A stretch of DNA of 64,000 nucleotides from Gimesia sp. (lineage in GTDB: Bacteria; Planctomycetota; Planctomycetia; Planctomycetales; Planctomycetaceae), in contig NZ_JAVJSQ010000028.1 of the NCBI RefSeq assembly GCF_040219335.1, positions 124,001 through 188,000 on the forward strand. The letters are read 5' to 3'. Shown here piece after piece: positions 36,342 to 45,144 of this stretch. Made by a program: the position numbers and the translations under genes. Each line of letters starts with the position of its first letter. The first letter of the stretch is position 1. The notes under the pieces are model-generated. The model had not been told where the DNA came from, searched no databases, and saw nothing but the letters and a program-made list of their open reading frames with translations.

Positions 36342-38360
36342 ATGCCCACACGCCTCGCACTCCTCATCTGCCTCCTGGTTATCACCGCCACCAACTCCCT
36401 CCCCGCCGCACCACCAGCAGAAACCTACGGCCCCGCACTGACTCCCATAAAGCTCAACGGCATCGGCGCCTGCCAGGCCGTCGCCGTGGCCGGCAACCGC
36501 CTCTATGCCACCGGGCGCGGCAAGTTCCACGTGCTCGACATCACCCAGCCCGAAAAACCGGTCCCGCTCGGCGAACTCTCCGGCCTGGGCAACACCCGCC
36601 AGCTCTTTATCAAAGACAACATCGCCTATATCACCGCCCGCCAGGATGGTCTCTGGCTCGTCGATATCTCCGCTGCGAACAAACCACAACTGCTGAGCCA
36701 CTACGACACCGTCGAAATGGCCACCGGCATCAGTGTCTCCGGCTCTCTGGCCTTCGTCGCCACGCGACAGTACGGCGTCGAGATCATCGACGTCTCCAAC
36801 CCCCGCGCCCCGCAACATGTCAGCATGCTGAAAACGGGCGAAGCCCAGTCCTGCTGGTCCCGCGACGGCATCCTCTATATCGGCGACTGGGCGCCCCGGA
36901 AACTCGTCATCGCCGACGTCCGCAACCCGCGCCAGCCCACCATCATCAGTGAAGCCCCCCTCGACGGTTTTGGTGACGGCGGCTGTCTCCGTGGCAACTA
37001 TTGCTTCGCCGCCACCGGACACCATTCACAGGGGAGCCGCGATGACGGCCAAGGGCACGGACTCGAAATCTTCAATGTCGCCGATCCCAAACAGCCGACG
37101 TTCGTCTCCCGCGTCAAGTTCCCGGCCTCCTATCACATCACGAACGACATGTGGACCGCCCGCGTCGCCGGCGATCACTGTGTCGTCGCCGACACCTGGA
37201 ACGGACTCTTCGTCGTCAACATTCACGACATCAAGCAACCGCAGATCGTCGCCCACGCCATCCTGCCACCAAAGTCAAAGAGTGACAACACCCCCGACCC
37301 CGTCGGCGGCATCGCCCTCGGCAAGGGAGTGATCTACGCCGCCGGCATCTTCACCGGACTCTACGTCGTCCCCGCGCCCGGCCTCGCCACTCCGGTCATC
37401 CCCGAACAGGACCGGGCACCCGAACTGAAACCCGCTTCAGGCCAGGCCGGCGATCCCCGTTTCCTCACCTACCAGCCCGGCGGTCAGGTCCGCTCTGCGA
37501 CCGTCGTGGGCGACATCGCCTGGGCCGCCTGCGGCAGTGCCGGCATTCATGCGGTGCGGCTTGGCAAAACCCTGGAGCCGGTCAGCGTGACCAAAGGGAA
37601 AGGCGAAGTCATGCACCTGGCCGTCTCCGGTTCGCGACTCTACGCCGCCGAGAACGACGCCGGGCTCGCCATCTACGACATCGGCCCCGAATGGAAACTG
37701 ACCGAAATCGGTCGCCTCCAGTTGAAGAACCGCAATGTGAAACAGGTCGCCTGTCCCGCCCCCGGGCGGTTCGCCTTATACCACTGGGGCAGCTCCGCCG
37801 TCGAAATCGCCGACCTCCAGGATCCCGCCCACCCCAAAGTCGTCTTGAAAGATTCCCAGGTCGGCCTGTTCTACGGCGATCAGCTGGTCCCCGAACTGCT
37901 GGGGGGCCGTTACCTGGTCGCCTACTGGCACCGCAGCGGACCGGCCTGGTACGACGTCTCCGGCGAGAAACCCGTTTACCAGGGCAACACCCCCGACGAG
38001 CGGCGTTACAGCTTTACCGACGGCGTCTGTCTGCTGGATGACAAACTGCTGCTCATCAAACACGGCAAGCTGCAACTGTTAAATCCCGGCGACCAGCGCG
38101 AAGTCAGCCAGCTGCCCGCCATCACAGTGCCCGGCCATAGTCTCCGCGGCCGCCCCACCACCAACGGCAAACAACTGGCCCTCTCCCGCCGCCCCGATCA
38201 GAAGGTCGAACTCTTCGACATCACCGACATCCAGCACCCCAAACCCCTCCGCGAATATGATCTAAAAGGCCACCCCGGCGCCTGCCGCTTCTGGAACAAC
38301 CAACTCCTGATCCCCGCTGGCTACCAGGGGTTGTTGCTCGAACGAAAAGCGAAGCCCTGA
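36342..38360 (+). CDS. exported LVIVD-type beta-propeller protein
   Basis: 672 residues with a Sec signal peptide (cleavage probably after LPAAP, ~residue 24). The body consists of repeats of about 40-45 residues with the LVIVD-like unit LxLVDISxxxxPxxLSxxxT, for example GLWLVDISAANKPQLLSHYD and YGVEIIDVSNPRAPQHVSML. Together they would form one or two beta-propellers outside the cytoplasm. Such propellers bind proteins or surface polymers; no catalytic motif is seen. It is GC-rich, in clear contrast with the downstream island. Confidence 0.8.
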   Translation: MPTRLALLICLLVITATNSLPAAPPAETYGPALTPIKLNGIGACQAVAVAGNRLYATGRGKFHVLDITQPEKPVPLGELSGLGNTRQLFIKDNIAYITARQDGLWLVDISAANKPQLLSHYDTVEMATGISVSGSLAFVATRQYGVEIIDVSNPRAPQHVSMLKTGEAQSCWSRDGILYIGDWAPRKLVIADVRNPRQPTIISEAPLDGFGDGGCLRGNYCFAATGHHSQGSRDDGQGHGLEIFNVADPKQPTFVSRVKFPASYHITNDMWTARVAGDHCVVADTWNGLFVVNIHDIKQPQIVAHAILPPKSKSDNTPDPVGGIALGKGVIYAAGIFTGLYVVPAPGLATPVIPEQDRAPELKPASGQAGDPRFLTYQPGGQVRSATVVGDIAWAACGSAGIHAVRLGKTLEPVSVTKGKGEVMHLAVSGSRLYAAENDAGLAIYDIGPEWKLTEIGRLQLKNRNVKQVACPAPGRFALYHWGSSAVEIADLQDPAHPKVVLKDSQVGLFYGDQLVPELLGGRYLVAYWHRSGPAWYDVSGEKPVYQGNTPDERRYSFTDGVCLLDDKLLLIKHGKLQLLNPGDQREVSQLPAITVPGHSLRGRPTTNGKQLALSRRPDQKVELFDITDIQHPKPLREYDLKGHPGACRFWNNQLLIPAGYQGLLLERKAKP

Positions 38361-38812
38361 GTAAGACAAGATGAACCCAACCAACAGCCAGGCAACGGAT
38401 CTGGTTTTTGGGGGGACTTACCAACCGGAAAGACCAATCAGCCGCAGAGCGTTAGACGCGGTTGAAACGATCCTAGCAGATGGCACACGCACCTCACCAC
38501 CAGTACTCAGCAACCCCCCACCAACCCTGAGCGGCAAGGCACTAACCGCTGGGAAAAGCAGCAACAGAAGCAACTGGCAATTAATCAAAACGCCGCGACG
38601 AGGCTGAGCGAACAGAACCCCTATTAAGTGATTTTCTGGTTCTCCATCAACACTCTGACTCTTATTGATTCTGTTTTCTTTTAAAAGCATTGAGATCGTG
38701 ATTGAAAAAAAAGCTTCGCTACCTGATACTGGAATTCAGTGGTGGCCATGTGCTACGTGGACGAAATGCTTCCTGGATATAGTAGTGTTTGATCATTTAT
38801 TTAAGGTGTTCA
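38361..38812. other. left boundary spacer of AT-rich island
   Basis: Two short open frames here (plus 38371-38607, minus 38418-38690) show no family or convincing start. Base composition shifts to AT-rich from about 38620. No direct repeat, tRNA gene or recombinase was seen that would mark an attachment site. A candidate promoter lies at 38702-38730. Confidence 0.55.
38702..38730 (+). promoter_or_regulatory. candidate promoter of TerB/ATPase/helicase operon
   Basis: TTGAAA (38702-38707) and GATACT (38725-38730) at 17-base spacing, about 83 bases before the ATG at 38813. Each box is a 4-5/6 match. Confidence 0.35.
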
Positions 38813-41497
38813 ATGTCGCAAACAGATACGGAAATGGTCTTCCTTAAATGTGGGAAATGCAACCGTAACTTGCGTGTTGCGTCGACACTGTCGGGACGGA
38901 GAGTTCGATGCCCAAAATGTAAGGCACCTCTTCAGGTACCAGCGCTTGATTCAAGTTCAGATTCTGAGAATGAATACTTTCCAGATTGGCTCAAGTTGAT
39001 TGTGGCTCTACCAATCGTTCTCTTATTTTTTGGAGTAATGAGTATTGCTATTGGTAAGAATCTAGCCATTTTCCTCTTCTTACTTACAGGTGGATTAACG
39101 GTATTGATCTGGAAAAGAGAGTTCGTATCGTCACAGATTGAAAAGTGGCAGCAGGAATCCCAAATTGAAGCATCAATTAAACAGAAAGAGTCACAAAATA
39201 AGACGAAAGAAATTCAAAAACCAGTTCCTGAACCAAGACCCAGCCCTACGACTAACAGTGAAGCAGCAGTTGACATTGATCATCTTTTCGAAATTCAAGA
39301 ACGAAGTAACTCTTCTACGGACGTAGTAAGAGTCTCCCAGACTTCTCAAGTGAAAGGTATTAAAAAAGTATCCCGTTGGTTTTCTGGTCCGTCAGAAGAT
39401 GACGTTGTATTTTACGGTCCCGGTTCAAGTTCAATTGTCGATGACAAGCTTCTCGACAGTGCTTTAATCTATTTTGTTTCAGGGACTCTTAATCAGCCAT
39501 ATGATTCATCTTTAATAGAAACGGGCTTGCCCGTAGCAAAATCTGGGAGAGGTGCATATCAGTTGCCATATTGGCCCAGTTATAGGCAATGCTCCCCGGA
39601 ACAGCGTCGGAATTACCTCAATTGGCTAACCAGCGGAAGAAGAGACCCTTTTGTAGAACTGGGTTACGTCTTTATCTATTTCTATGGCCTGGAACGACGT
39701 ATTGTAGTTGACCGCCAGGATTCACTAGCAGTAATCAAAGAGCTTCTTCGATTATTTCCAATCTACAAATCTTCCAGATCATTCCAGCGTTATTGTTCAA
39801 GTTTGCTTTGGATGTCTGCTCTACTTGCTTCAGATGTCAGAGAGCTTACTGACGAAATTCTTAAACAAATAATTGATGCAACTGAATTCTGGAGTGAAGC
39901 AAACCTGTCTGCGCTGTTGTCGATTTATCAGAAACAGAATTTACCTTTACCACCTGATGTGGCATTTCTAGTGACAGAACATGATTCTCGATCACCTCGA
40001 AGTGTAGTTTTCAAACGTCACCCTGAGAAATTTCGAGAATTATTCAATTCTCGATTTTCCGAAATGTATCAATCTGGTTTTAGACTCAAAACATCAAAGC
40101 GGGATTATTATTTCGATTATCGACCAGCAAGTGAATCTCTTTCGGGGATCAGCAGCGGTATCTGCAGGAATCGAATTTTGCTTCCAAATACGCTCGGGAT
40201 TCCGTCTCAGTTTAAACCACTGATACAGATCTGGTCAGCCGTGATCGATGACTTGAAAGCTTTTGATCGCGTCCAGAAAAAGTATAGTGGCGATGAAGTA
40301 TTAACTGCAGATGTATATGAAGCTTTACCAGTCGAACTGCGAAATGATGATCATCCAGATTTCGATACCTGGTATCAGATTATAGATAAGTTTACCGATG
40401 AAAGCGGGATGTCTTTTATTCCCATTTCAGAACTGGCAAATGCCCGAGGAATTGCTGAGCGTTCAAGACTGACCAAAAAACAATCACAACAAATTTTAAC
40501 TACAGCTGATTGTATGGACTTATGCCTGGAGCCCGATTCTAGAGAAACTGGCCAGAACTATCGCTGGGATGAGCATGTGAGCGTCTTTCCTAAAGAGGAA
40601 GAGGAGAGTGAAGAAGATCTGAAATCATATCACGCTGCATCCATTCTTCTTCGGCTTGGAATGTCTATTGCGGCTGCAGATGGAACAGTGGATGAGGAAG
40701 AACTGGAGATGATTACTGCTCATCTCGAGCAGCAGTTTAATTTGTCACCACAGGAATCCGTCCGTCTGGAACATCTCGCTTTGTTGCTCTCTCGTCATCC
40801 TGTAGACGATACCAGCCTGGCAAGGAAACTGCATGAACTGCCTGAAGATCAGCGGAATGTTATCGGAGATCTCTTGGTGGGGATTGCATCCGCAGACGAT
40901 ATTATTACTCCTGATGAAACGAAGGCTCTGAAGAAGGCATTTAGAAATCTCAAACTAGATCCTGACCGAATTGACCGGCTCACCGAGGGTGTTGTCAGTG
41001 TCGAAAATGATTCTTCAACGGAAACTGAACTTGTGCTGAACCATGATCGAATACGTGAAATCATGGCTGAGACATCAAAAGTATCAGAGTTTCTGCATAC
41101 GGTGATGGTGGAAGATGAGGCAGATGAGATTGAACCGATTAACTCTTCAGAAGTGATTGAACAGGAAGTTGAACAGAAGTCTGATTCTGGCACTGAGGTG
41201 AGGCAATCTGACGAAGCTGAAGTTACAGTACATTTCGAATCAGCTGACGATTCTGATGTCGATTGTGATGGGTTAGATGCTAGATACCATGCCTTTTTAA
41301 AAGAGCTGCTGTCTCGCAATCACTGGCAACTTTCAGAGCTTGAAACGCAAGCAAGAACAGACGGTTTGATGTTAATGGGAGCTATAGAAGCAATCAATGA
41401 ATGGTCACTGGAGAGTTTAGGTGACTGGTTGATTGAAGAAACCGGCGACACAGTGCAGGTCTACACAGATCTCATAAATACTAATAAATCATCCTGA
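38813..41497 (+). CDS. membrane-anchored zinc-ribbon TerB_N/TerB/TerB_C protein
   Basis: 894 residues from ATG 38813 (AAGGTG just upstream). The order is a zinc ribbon with Cys13, Cys16, Cys33 and Cys36, two membrane helices (about 60-80 and 84-100), and a charged linker. A TerB_N-type domain follows (from about 185; diagnostic LPYWPSYRQCSPEQRRNYLN then GYVFIYFYGLERR). A TerB-like helical domain lies at about 604-720 (SIAAADGTVDEEELEMI, with the acidic repeat ASADDIITPDETKAL) and a TerB_C-like end at about 740-894. TerB domains bind divalent metal and act as scaffolds. It is the first gene of a three-gene operon with an ATPase and a helicase. Confidence 0.75.
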   Translation: MSQTDTEMVFLKCGKCNRNLRVASTLSGRRVRCPKCKAPLQVPALDSSSDSENEYFPDWLKLIVALPIVLLFFGVMSIAIGKNLAIFLFLLTGGLTVLIWKREFVSSQIEKWQQESQIEASIKQKESQNKTKEIQKPVPEPRPSPTTNSEAAVDIDHLFEIQERSNSSTDVVRVSQTSQVKGIKKVSRWFSGPSEDDVVFYGPGSSSIVDDKLLDSALIYFVSGTLNQPYDSSLIETGLPVAKSGRGAYQLPYWPSYRQCSPEQRRNYLNWLTSGRRDPFVELGYVFIYFYGLERRIVVDRQDSLAVIKELLRLFPIYKSSRSFQRYCSSLLWMSALLASDVRELTDEILKQIIDATEFWSEANLSALLSIYQKQNLPLPPDVAFLVTEHDSRSPRSVVFKRHPEKFRELFNSRFSEMYQSGFRLKTSKRDYYFDYRPASESLSGISSGICRNRILLPNTLGIPSQFKPLIQIWSAVIDDLKAFDRVQKKYSGDEVLTADVYEALPVELRNDDHPDFDTWYQIIDKFTDESGMSFIPISELANARGIAERSRLTKKQSQQILTTADCMDLCLEPDSRETGQNYRWDEHVSVFPKEEEESEEDLKSYHAASILLRLGMSIAAADGTVDEEELEMITAHLEQQFNLSPQESVRLEHLALLLSRHPVDDTSLARKLHELPEDQRNVIGDLLVGIASADDIITPDETKALKKAFRNLKLDPDRIDRLTEGVVSVENDSSTETELVLNHDRIREIMAETSKVSEFLHTVMVEDEADEIEPINSSEVIEQEVEQKSDSGTEVRQSDEAEVTVHFESADDSDVDCDGLDARYHAFLKELLSRNHWQLSELETQARTDGLMLMGAIEAINEWSLESLGDWLIEETGDTVQVYTDLINTNKSS

Positions 41498-41519
41498 CAA
41501 TCAGCAGAGGCAATATTTG

Positions 41520-42818
41520 ATGATACGTGCAAGAGAACGAACAGCTGTTATTCAGTCTCTCGGGGCTGGCGTTGTACCTTCTATTGGTCTTCAACACATT
41601 CAGGTGGGCCGTAAAGATGAGGTTGAGGCTGTCATCAGGGATTTACAGATTGTTGAACAAGGCGCATCGAGCATTCGCTTTATTATTGGGCGTTTTGGAT
41701 CGGGAAAAACATTTTTCCTGAACCTGATTCAGAACGTGGCACTGAAACGAAAATTTGTTGTCGTTCAGGCAGACATCACAACAGATCGCAGATTACACGG
41801 CTCGGGTGGGCAGCCAAGGTCACTCTATTCAGAACTCATGAAAAATCTGGCAACCCCTTCGCGTCCAGAAGGAGGCGCTTTACCTAATCTGGTAGAACGT
41901 TGGGTCGGAGATGTGGAATACAACATTACCAGCTCTGGCGGAGATGAGGAAGACGTTGCCAAAGAGATTCAAAGGCAGCTATCTGAATTGCGTGAACTGG
42001 TGAATGGTTATGATTTTGCCAAGGTACTTTCGGCTTACTACGAAGGTTATCGAACGCAAAACGATGAACTTCAACATGCTGCATTGCGCTGGTTGAGAGC
42101 AGAGTATGGGACCAAAACTGAGGCTCGAAATGATCTCGGTGTACGGGCAATTATTGAAGATGCTGATATTTATGAATCAATGAAACTGATGTCTCAGTTC
42201 GTGCGGCTGGCAGGTTATAAAGGGCTGCTTGTTTCTCTCGACGAACTTGTAGTTTTATCACATCGATTGAACAACTCTCAGGCTAGAAATAATAACTATG
42301 AAGCAATTTTGCGGATTCTAAACGATTGTCTGCAGGGGCAAACAGAAGGTCTTTCTTTTCTGTTTGCAGGGACCGATGACTGTCTGGAGGATCGCCGCCG
42401 TGGCCTGTTCAGCTATGAAGCATTAGCAACTCGGCTGGCTTCAAATCGATTCGCCACAGAGACTCAAAAAGACCTTTCAGGGCCAGTAATTAAGCTAGAT
42501 AGCCTGACTCCCGAAGACTGTTTTGTATTGTTACACAATATCCGGAATGTGTTTGCTTCAGGTGATCGCGATAAATACCTGATTCCAGATGAAGGAATCG
42601 CTGAGTATCTTCAGATGTGTAGCGAAAGAATGGGAGCGGCTTATTATCAGACTCCTCGAGATACCGTTAAAGACTTTACTGGGTTGCTGAGAGTCTTGGA
42701 GCAAAATCCGGGGACAGGGTGGGCAGATATATTAAAGCGAAAGAGTACGAACTCAAATCAACAGGTCAGTGAAACGGGGAGTGATTCTCCAGATGGCCTT
42801 TCGGAGTTCCGTCTGTGA
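41520..42818 (+). CDS. BrxD-like (DUF2791-type) P-loop ATPase
   Basis: 432 residues. Walker A GRFGSGKT at 57-64, Walker B hhhhDE with Asp241-Glu242 (LLVSLDEL), and a sensor-like segment LFAGTDDCLEDRRRGLFSYE. The N-terminal ARERTAVIQSLGAGVVPSIG and the GRFGSGKTFFLN loop match the DUF2791 ATPases found in BREX type 2 (BrxD) and in similar helicase-linked operons. ATG 41520 is preferred; TTG 41517 is in frame. It starts 23 bases after the TerB gene and overlaps the helicase start by four bases. It probably regulates or loads the helicase on DNA, which is inference. Confidence 0.8.
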   Translation: MIRARERTAVIQSLGAGVVPSIGLQHIQVGRKDEVEAVIRDLQIVEQGASSIRFIIGRFGSGKTFFLNLIQNVALKRKFVVVQADITTDRRLHGSGGQPRSLYSELMKNLATPSRPEGGALPNLVERWVGDVEYNITSSGGDEEDVAKEIQRQLSELRELVNGYDFAKVLSAYYEGYRTQNDELQHAALRWLRAEYGTKTEARNDLGVRAIIEDADIYESMKLMSQFVRLAGYKGLLVSLDELVVLSHRLNNSQARNNNYEAILRILNDCLQGQTEGLSFLFAGTDDCLEDRRRGLFSYEALATRLASNRFATETQKDLSGPVIKLDSLTPEDCFVLLHNIRNVFASGDRDKYLIPDEGIAEYLQMCSERMGAAYYQTPRDTVKDFTGLLRVLEQNPGTGWADILKRKSTNSNQQVSETGSDSPDGLSEFRL

Positions 42819-44986
42819 ACCATTCAAGTAGTTATGCCCTGCTGGCTGAACCGATTCAGAAAGCACTGTGGAAACTTGGCTGGGAGAGTCTTCGGCCGAT
42901 CCAGGAACAGGCGATTGAGTTTATACAGAATTCGCAGAATGACTTAATCATCTCTGCTCGAACTGCATCGGGTAAAACAGAAGCTGCTTTTCTACCCGTT
43001 CTCTCAGTAATCTGTCAAAATCCTGCCAGCTCAGTTCAGGCGATCTATGTCGGTCCGCTTAAAGCACTCATCAATGATCAGTTTCGCCGTTTGGAAGAAC
43101 TTTGTGAGTATGCCCAGATCCCGGTCCATCGCTGGCATGGAGATGTGTCGGCTTCCAAAAAACAGAAATTCGTGAGCAATCCAAGAGGGGTTTTGCTCAT
43201 TACCCCAGAATCAATTGAATCACTTTTTGTAAATCGCTCAACAGCACTCAATAGTCTTTTTCACAGCCTTTCGTTTGTGGTCATCGACGAGATTCATGCC
43301 TTGCAGGGAACTGAAAGGGGGACCCATCTTCGCAGTCTTCTGTTTCGGGTTGACCAGTGTGCAATCAATCCGCCACGCATTGTGGGTTTATCAGCTACTA
43401 TCGGGGATGAAGAGCTCAGTGCTGAATGGGTACGCCCCAATGCCACCGAGCGAGTTGATTTGATCAAGGATGATCTATCAAAAAAGTCAATCCAGTATGG
43501 CATCTTCGCCTATCAGTCATCGAAGGACGATGAAGAACAGGACTCTCAATACTCGCATGAATTATCACAGGATCTCTATAATTCATTTTCAAAGGGAAAG
43601 AATCTTATCTTTGCCAATACACGACCGGATGTCGAATGGTACACGGATGAATTGAATCATCTGGCTGCTCAAGAGGGGCGTCCTGACCAGTTCTTGATTC
43701 ATCATGGTGCTCTGAGTCGTGATATTCGCGAGCATACCGAAAAGATGATGCAGGGGAAAATCCCTTTTTCCACAGTCTGTTCTGCGACACTAGAGTTAGG
43801 AATCGATATTGGAAATGTGCGTGCAGTTGGCCAGATAGGATGTCCCTGGTCAGTCAATTCGCTTGTCCAAAGATTGGGTAGAAGTGGCCGTGAGGAAGAC
43901 CAGCCGCAAATTATGCGCATTTTTCTACCGGAGGATCTGTTTTCATTTACTCAACATCTGAGTGGCCAGCTTTATCCTCCACTTGTCCAGGCAATTGCAC
44001 TTACCGAATTAATGCTTGAATCCTGGGTCGAACCATGCGAATCCAATTCGGGAGATTTGAGCACTCTAGTGCAGCAAATCCTCAGTGTCATTGCAGAGAC
44101 AGGAGGACTTCAAGCTGCAGAATTATTTAAGCAACTTATTGTATCTGGTGCATTCCGGCATATTAATCAAACTTTGTTTGTTGATATTTTACGCCAAATC
44201 GGACAGGAAGATTTAATAGAACAGACTAAGCAAGGTGAGCTGATACTTGGCTTGAAAGGTGAAAAGATTGTTCGCTCTTATGAATTCTATTCTGCTTTCG
44301 CGACTCCTCCAGAATTTCGTGTTGTGTATCAGGGGCAAGCAATTGGCATGCTGCCTACGACATATCTTCCCTCAGAAAATCAGCATTTTCTATTAGCGGG
44401 AAAACGCTGGCAGGTAGTTGGTATCGATTACGACCGACGGGAAATTGGCGTTATACCTGCTCGAGGAAGAAAAAGACCAAAATGGGATTCACTTGGTCCC
44501 AATGTTCATCAAAAAGTTCGACAGAAGATGCGACAGGTATTAGCTGGAAATAAGCAATTTGGCTATTTAAACCCGTCAGCAAGTCAACTATTGGAACAGG
44601 CGCGAACGACATTTAGCAACGCAGATTTGATCCACAAAGATCTTTTTGCATTATCTCTCACCAAAACACTTTGGTTTACCTGGACAGGCACCAGAATTCA
44701 CCAAACAATTCTGGCAATGCTTGAGAGACACAAAATAAAGTTACTAGATTATGGAGTGGCAATCGAATTAGATTTGTCTTTCAATCAAACAATAGACCTT
44801 TTACATCAACTTGCAAAAACAAAACAAGAACCCAGGGTTCTGGCTAAAATGGTGGAGCCCAAGTTTCGGCGAAAATATGACGAATATTTATCTGAGCAGC
44901 TTCTCGAATGGTCGATTGCAGAAGATGTGATCGACATTAATGGGGCTCAATCGGTAATGGTAGAACTGCTAAAGCAATTCAATTAA
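42815..44986 (+). CDS. Lhr/BrxHI-like DExH helicase
   Basis: 723-residue superfamily 2 helicase starting at GTG 42815 (GTGA overlap with the ATPase stop). Motifs: Q-like LRPIQEQAI; I ARTASGKTEA (Lys54, Thr55); Ia VGPLKALINDQ; Ib TPESIESLF; II DEIH (158-161); III SATIGD; IV LIFANTRPDVE; V SATLELGIDIG; VI QRLGRSGRE (~350). The C-terminal ~330 residues resemble the winged-helix and Lhr-core region but end well short of full Lhr. Likely ATP-dependent DNA or DNA:RNA unwinding. It is the last gene of the operon and AT-rich like its partners. Confidence 0.85.
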   Translation: MNHSSSYALLAEPIQKALWKLGWESLRPIQEQAIEFIQNSQNDLIISARTASGKTEAAFLPVLSVICQNPASSVQAIYVGPLKALINDQFRRLEELCEYAQIPVHRWHGDVSASKKQKFVSNPRGVLLITPESIESLFVNRSTALNSLFHSLSFVVIDEIHALQGTERGTHLRSLLFRVDQCAINPPRIVGLSATIGDEELSAEWVRPNATERVDLIKDDLSKKSIQYGIFAYQSSKDDEEQDSQYSHELSQDLYNSFSKGKNLIFANTRPDVEWYTDELNHLAAQEGRPDQFLIHHGALSRDIREHTEKMMQGKIPFSTVCSATLELGIDIGNVRAVGQIGCPWSVNSLVQRLGRSGREEDQPQIMRIFLPEDLFSFTQHLSGQLYPPLVQAIALTELMLESWVEPCESNSGDLSTLVQQILSVIAETGGLQAAELFKQLIVSGAFRHINQTLFVDILRQIGQEDLIEQTKQGELILGLKGEKIVRSYEFYSAFATPPEFRVVYQGQAIGMLPTTYLPSENQHFLLAGKRWQVVGIDYDRREIGVIPARGRKRPKWDSLGPNVHQKVRQKMRQVLAGNKQFGYLNPSASQLLEQARTTFSNADLIHKDLFALSLTKTLWFTWTGTRIHQTILAMLERHKIKLLDYGVAIELDLSFNQTIDLLHQLAKTKQEPRVLAKMVEPKFRRKYDEYLSEQLLEWSIAEDVIDINGAQSVMVELLKQFN

Positions 44987-45144
44987 TCAGCCCAAATCCC
45001 CTCCCCACAGTTGCCCCCAACACCAAATTCGATTCTCATAGAACCACAGCCAAAGTAATTCCCCCAGTCAGAAACCACGTGGCGACTTCCTGCTCCGTGC
45101 GTCTCTGCACCCCTGTTAATCGACGCGCCTTGAGGAACATTCTG

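Noticed and set aside
38371-38690. two short opposing frames before the island
   Set aside because: No ribosome site, family or codon pattern supports either; they overlap each other.
38813-44986. the operon as a complete BREX system
   Set aside because: PglX methylase, PglZ phosphatase and BrxC/PglY-like genes are not present. Only the ATPase and helicase are shared.
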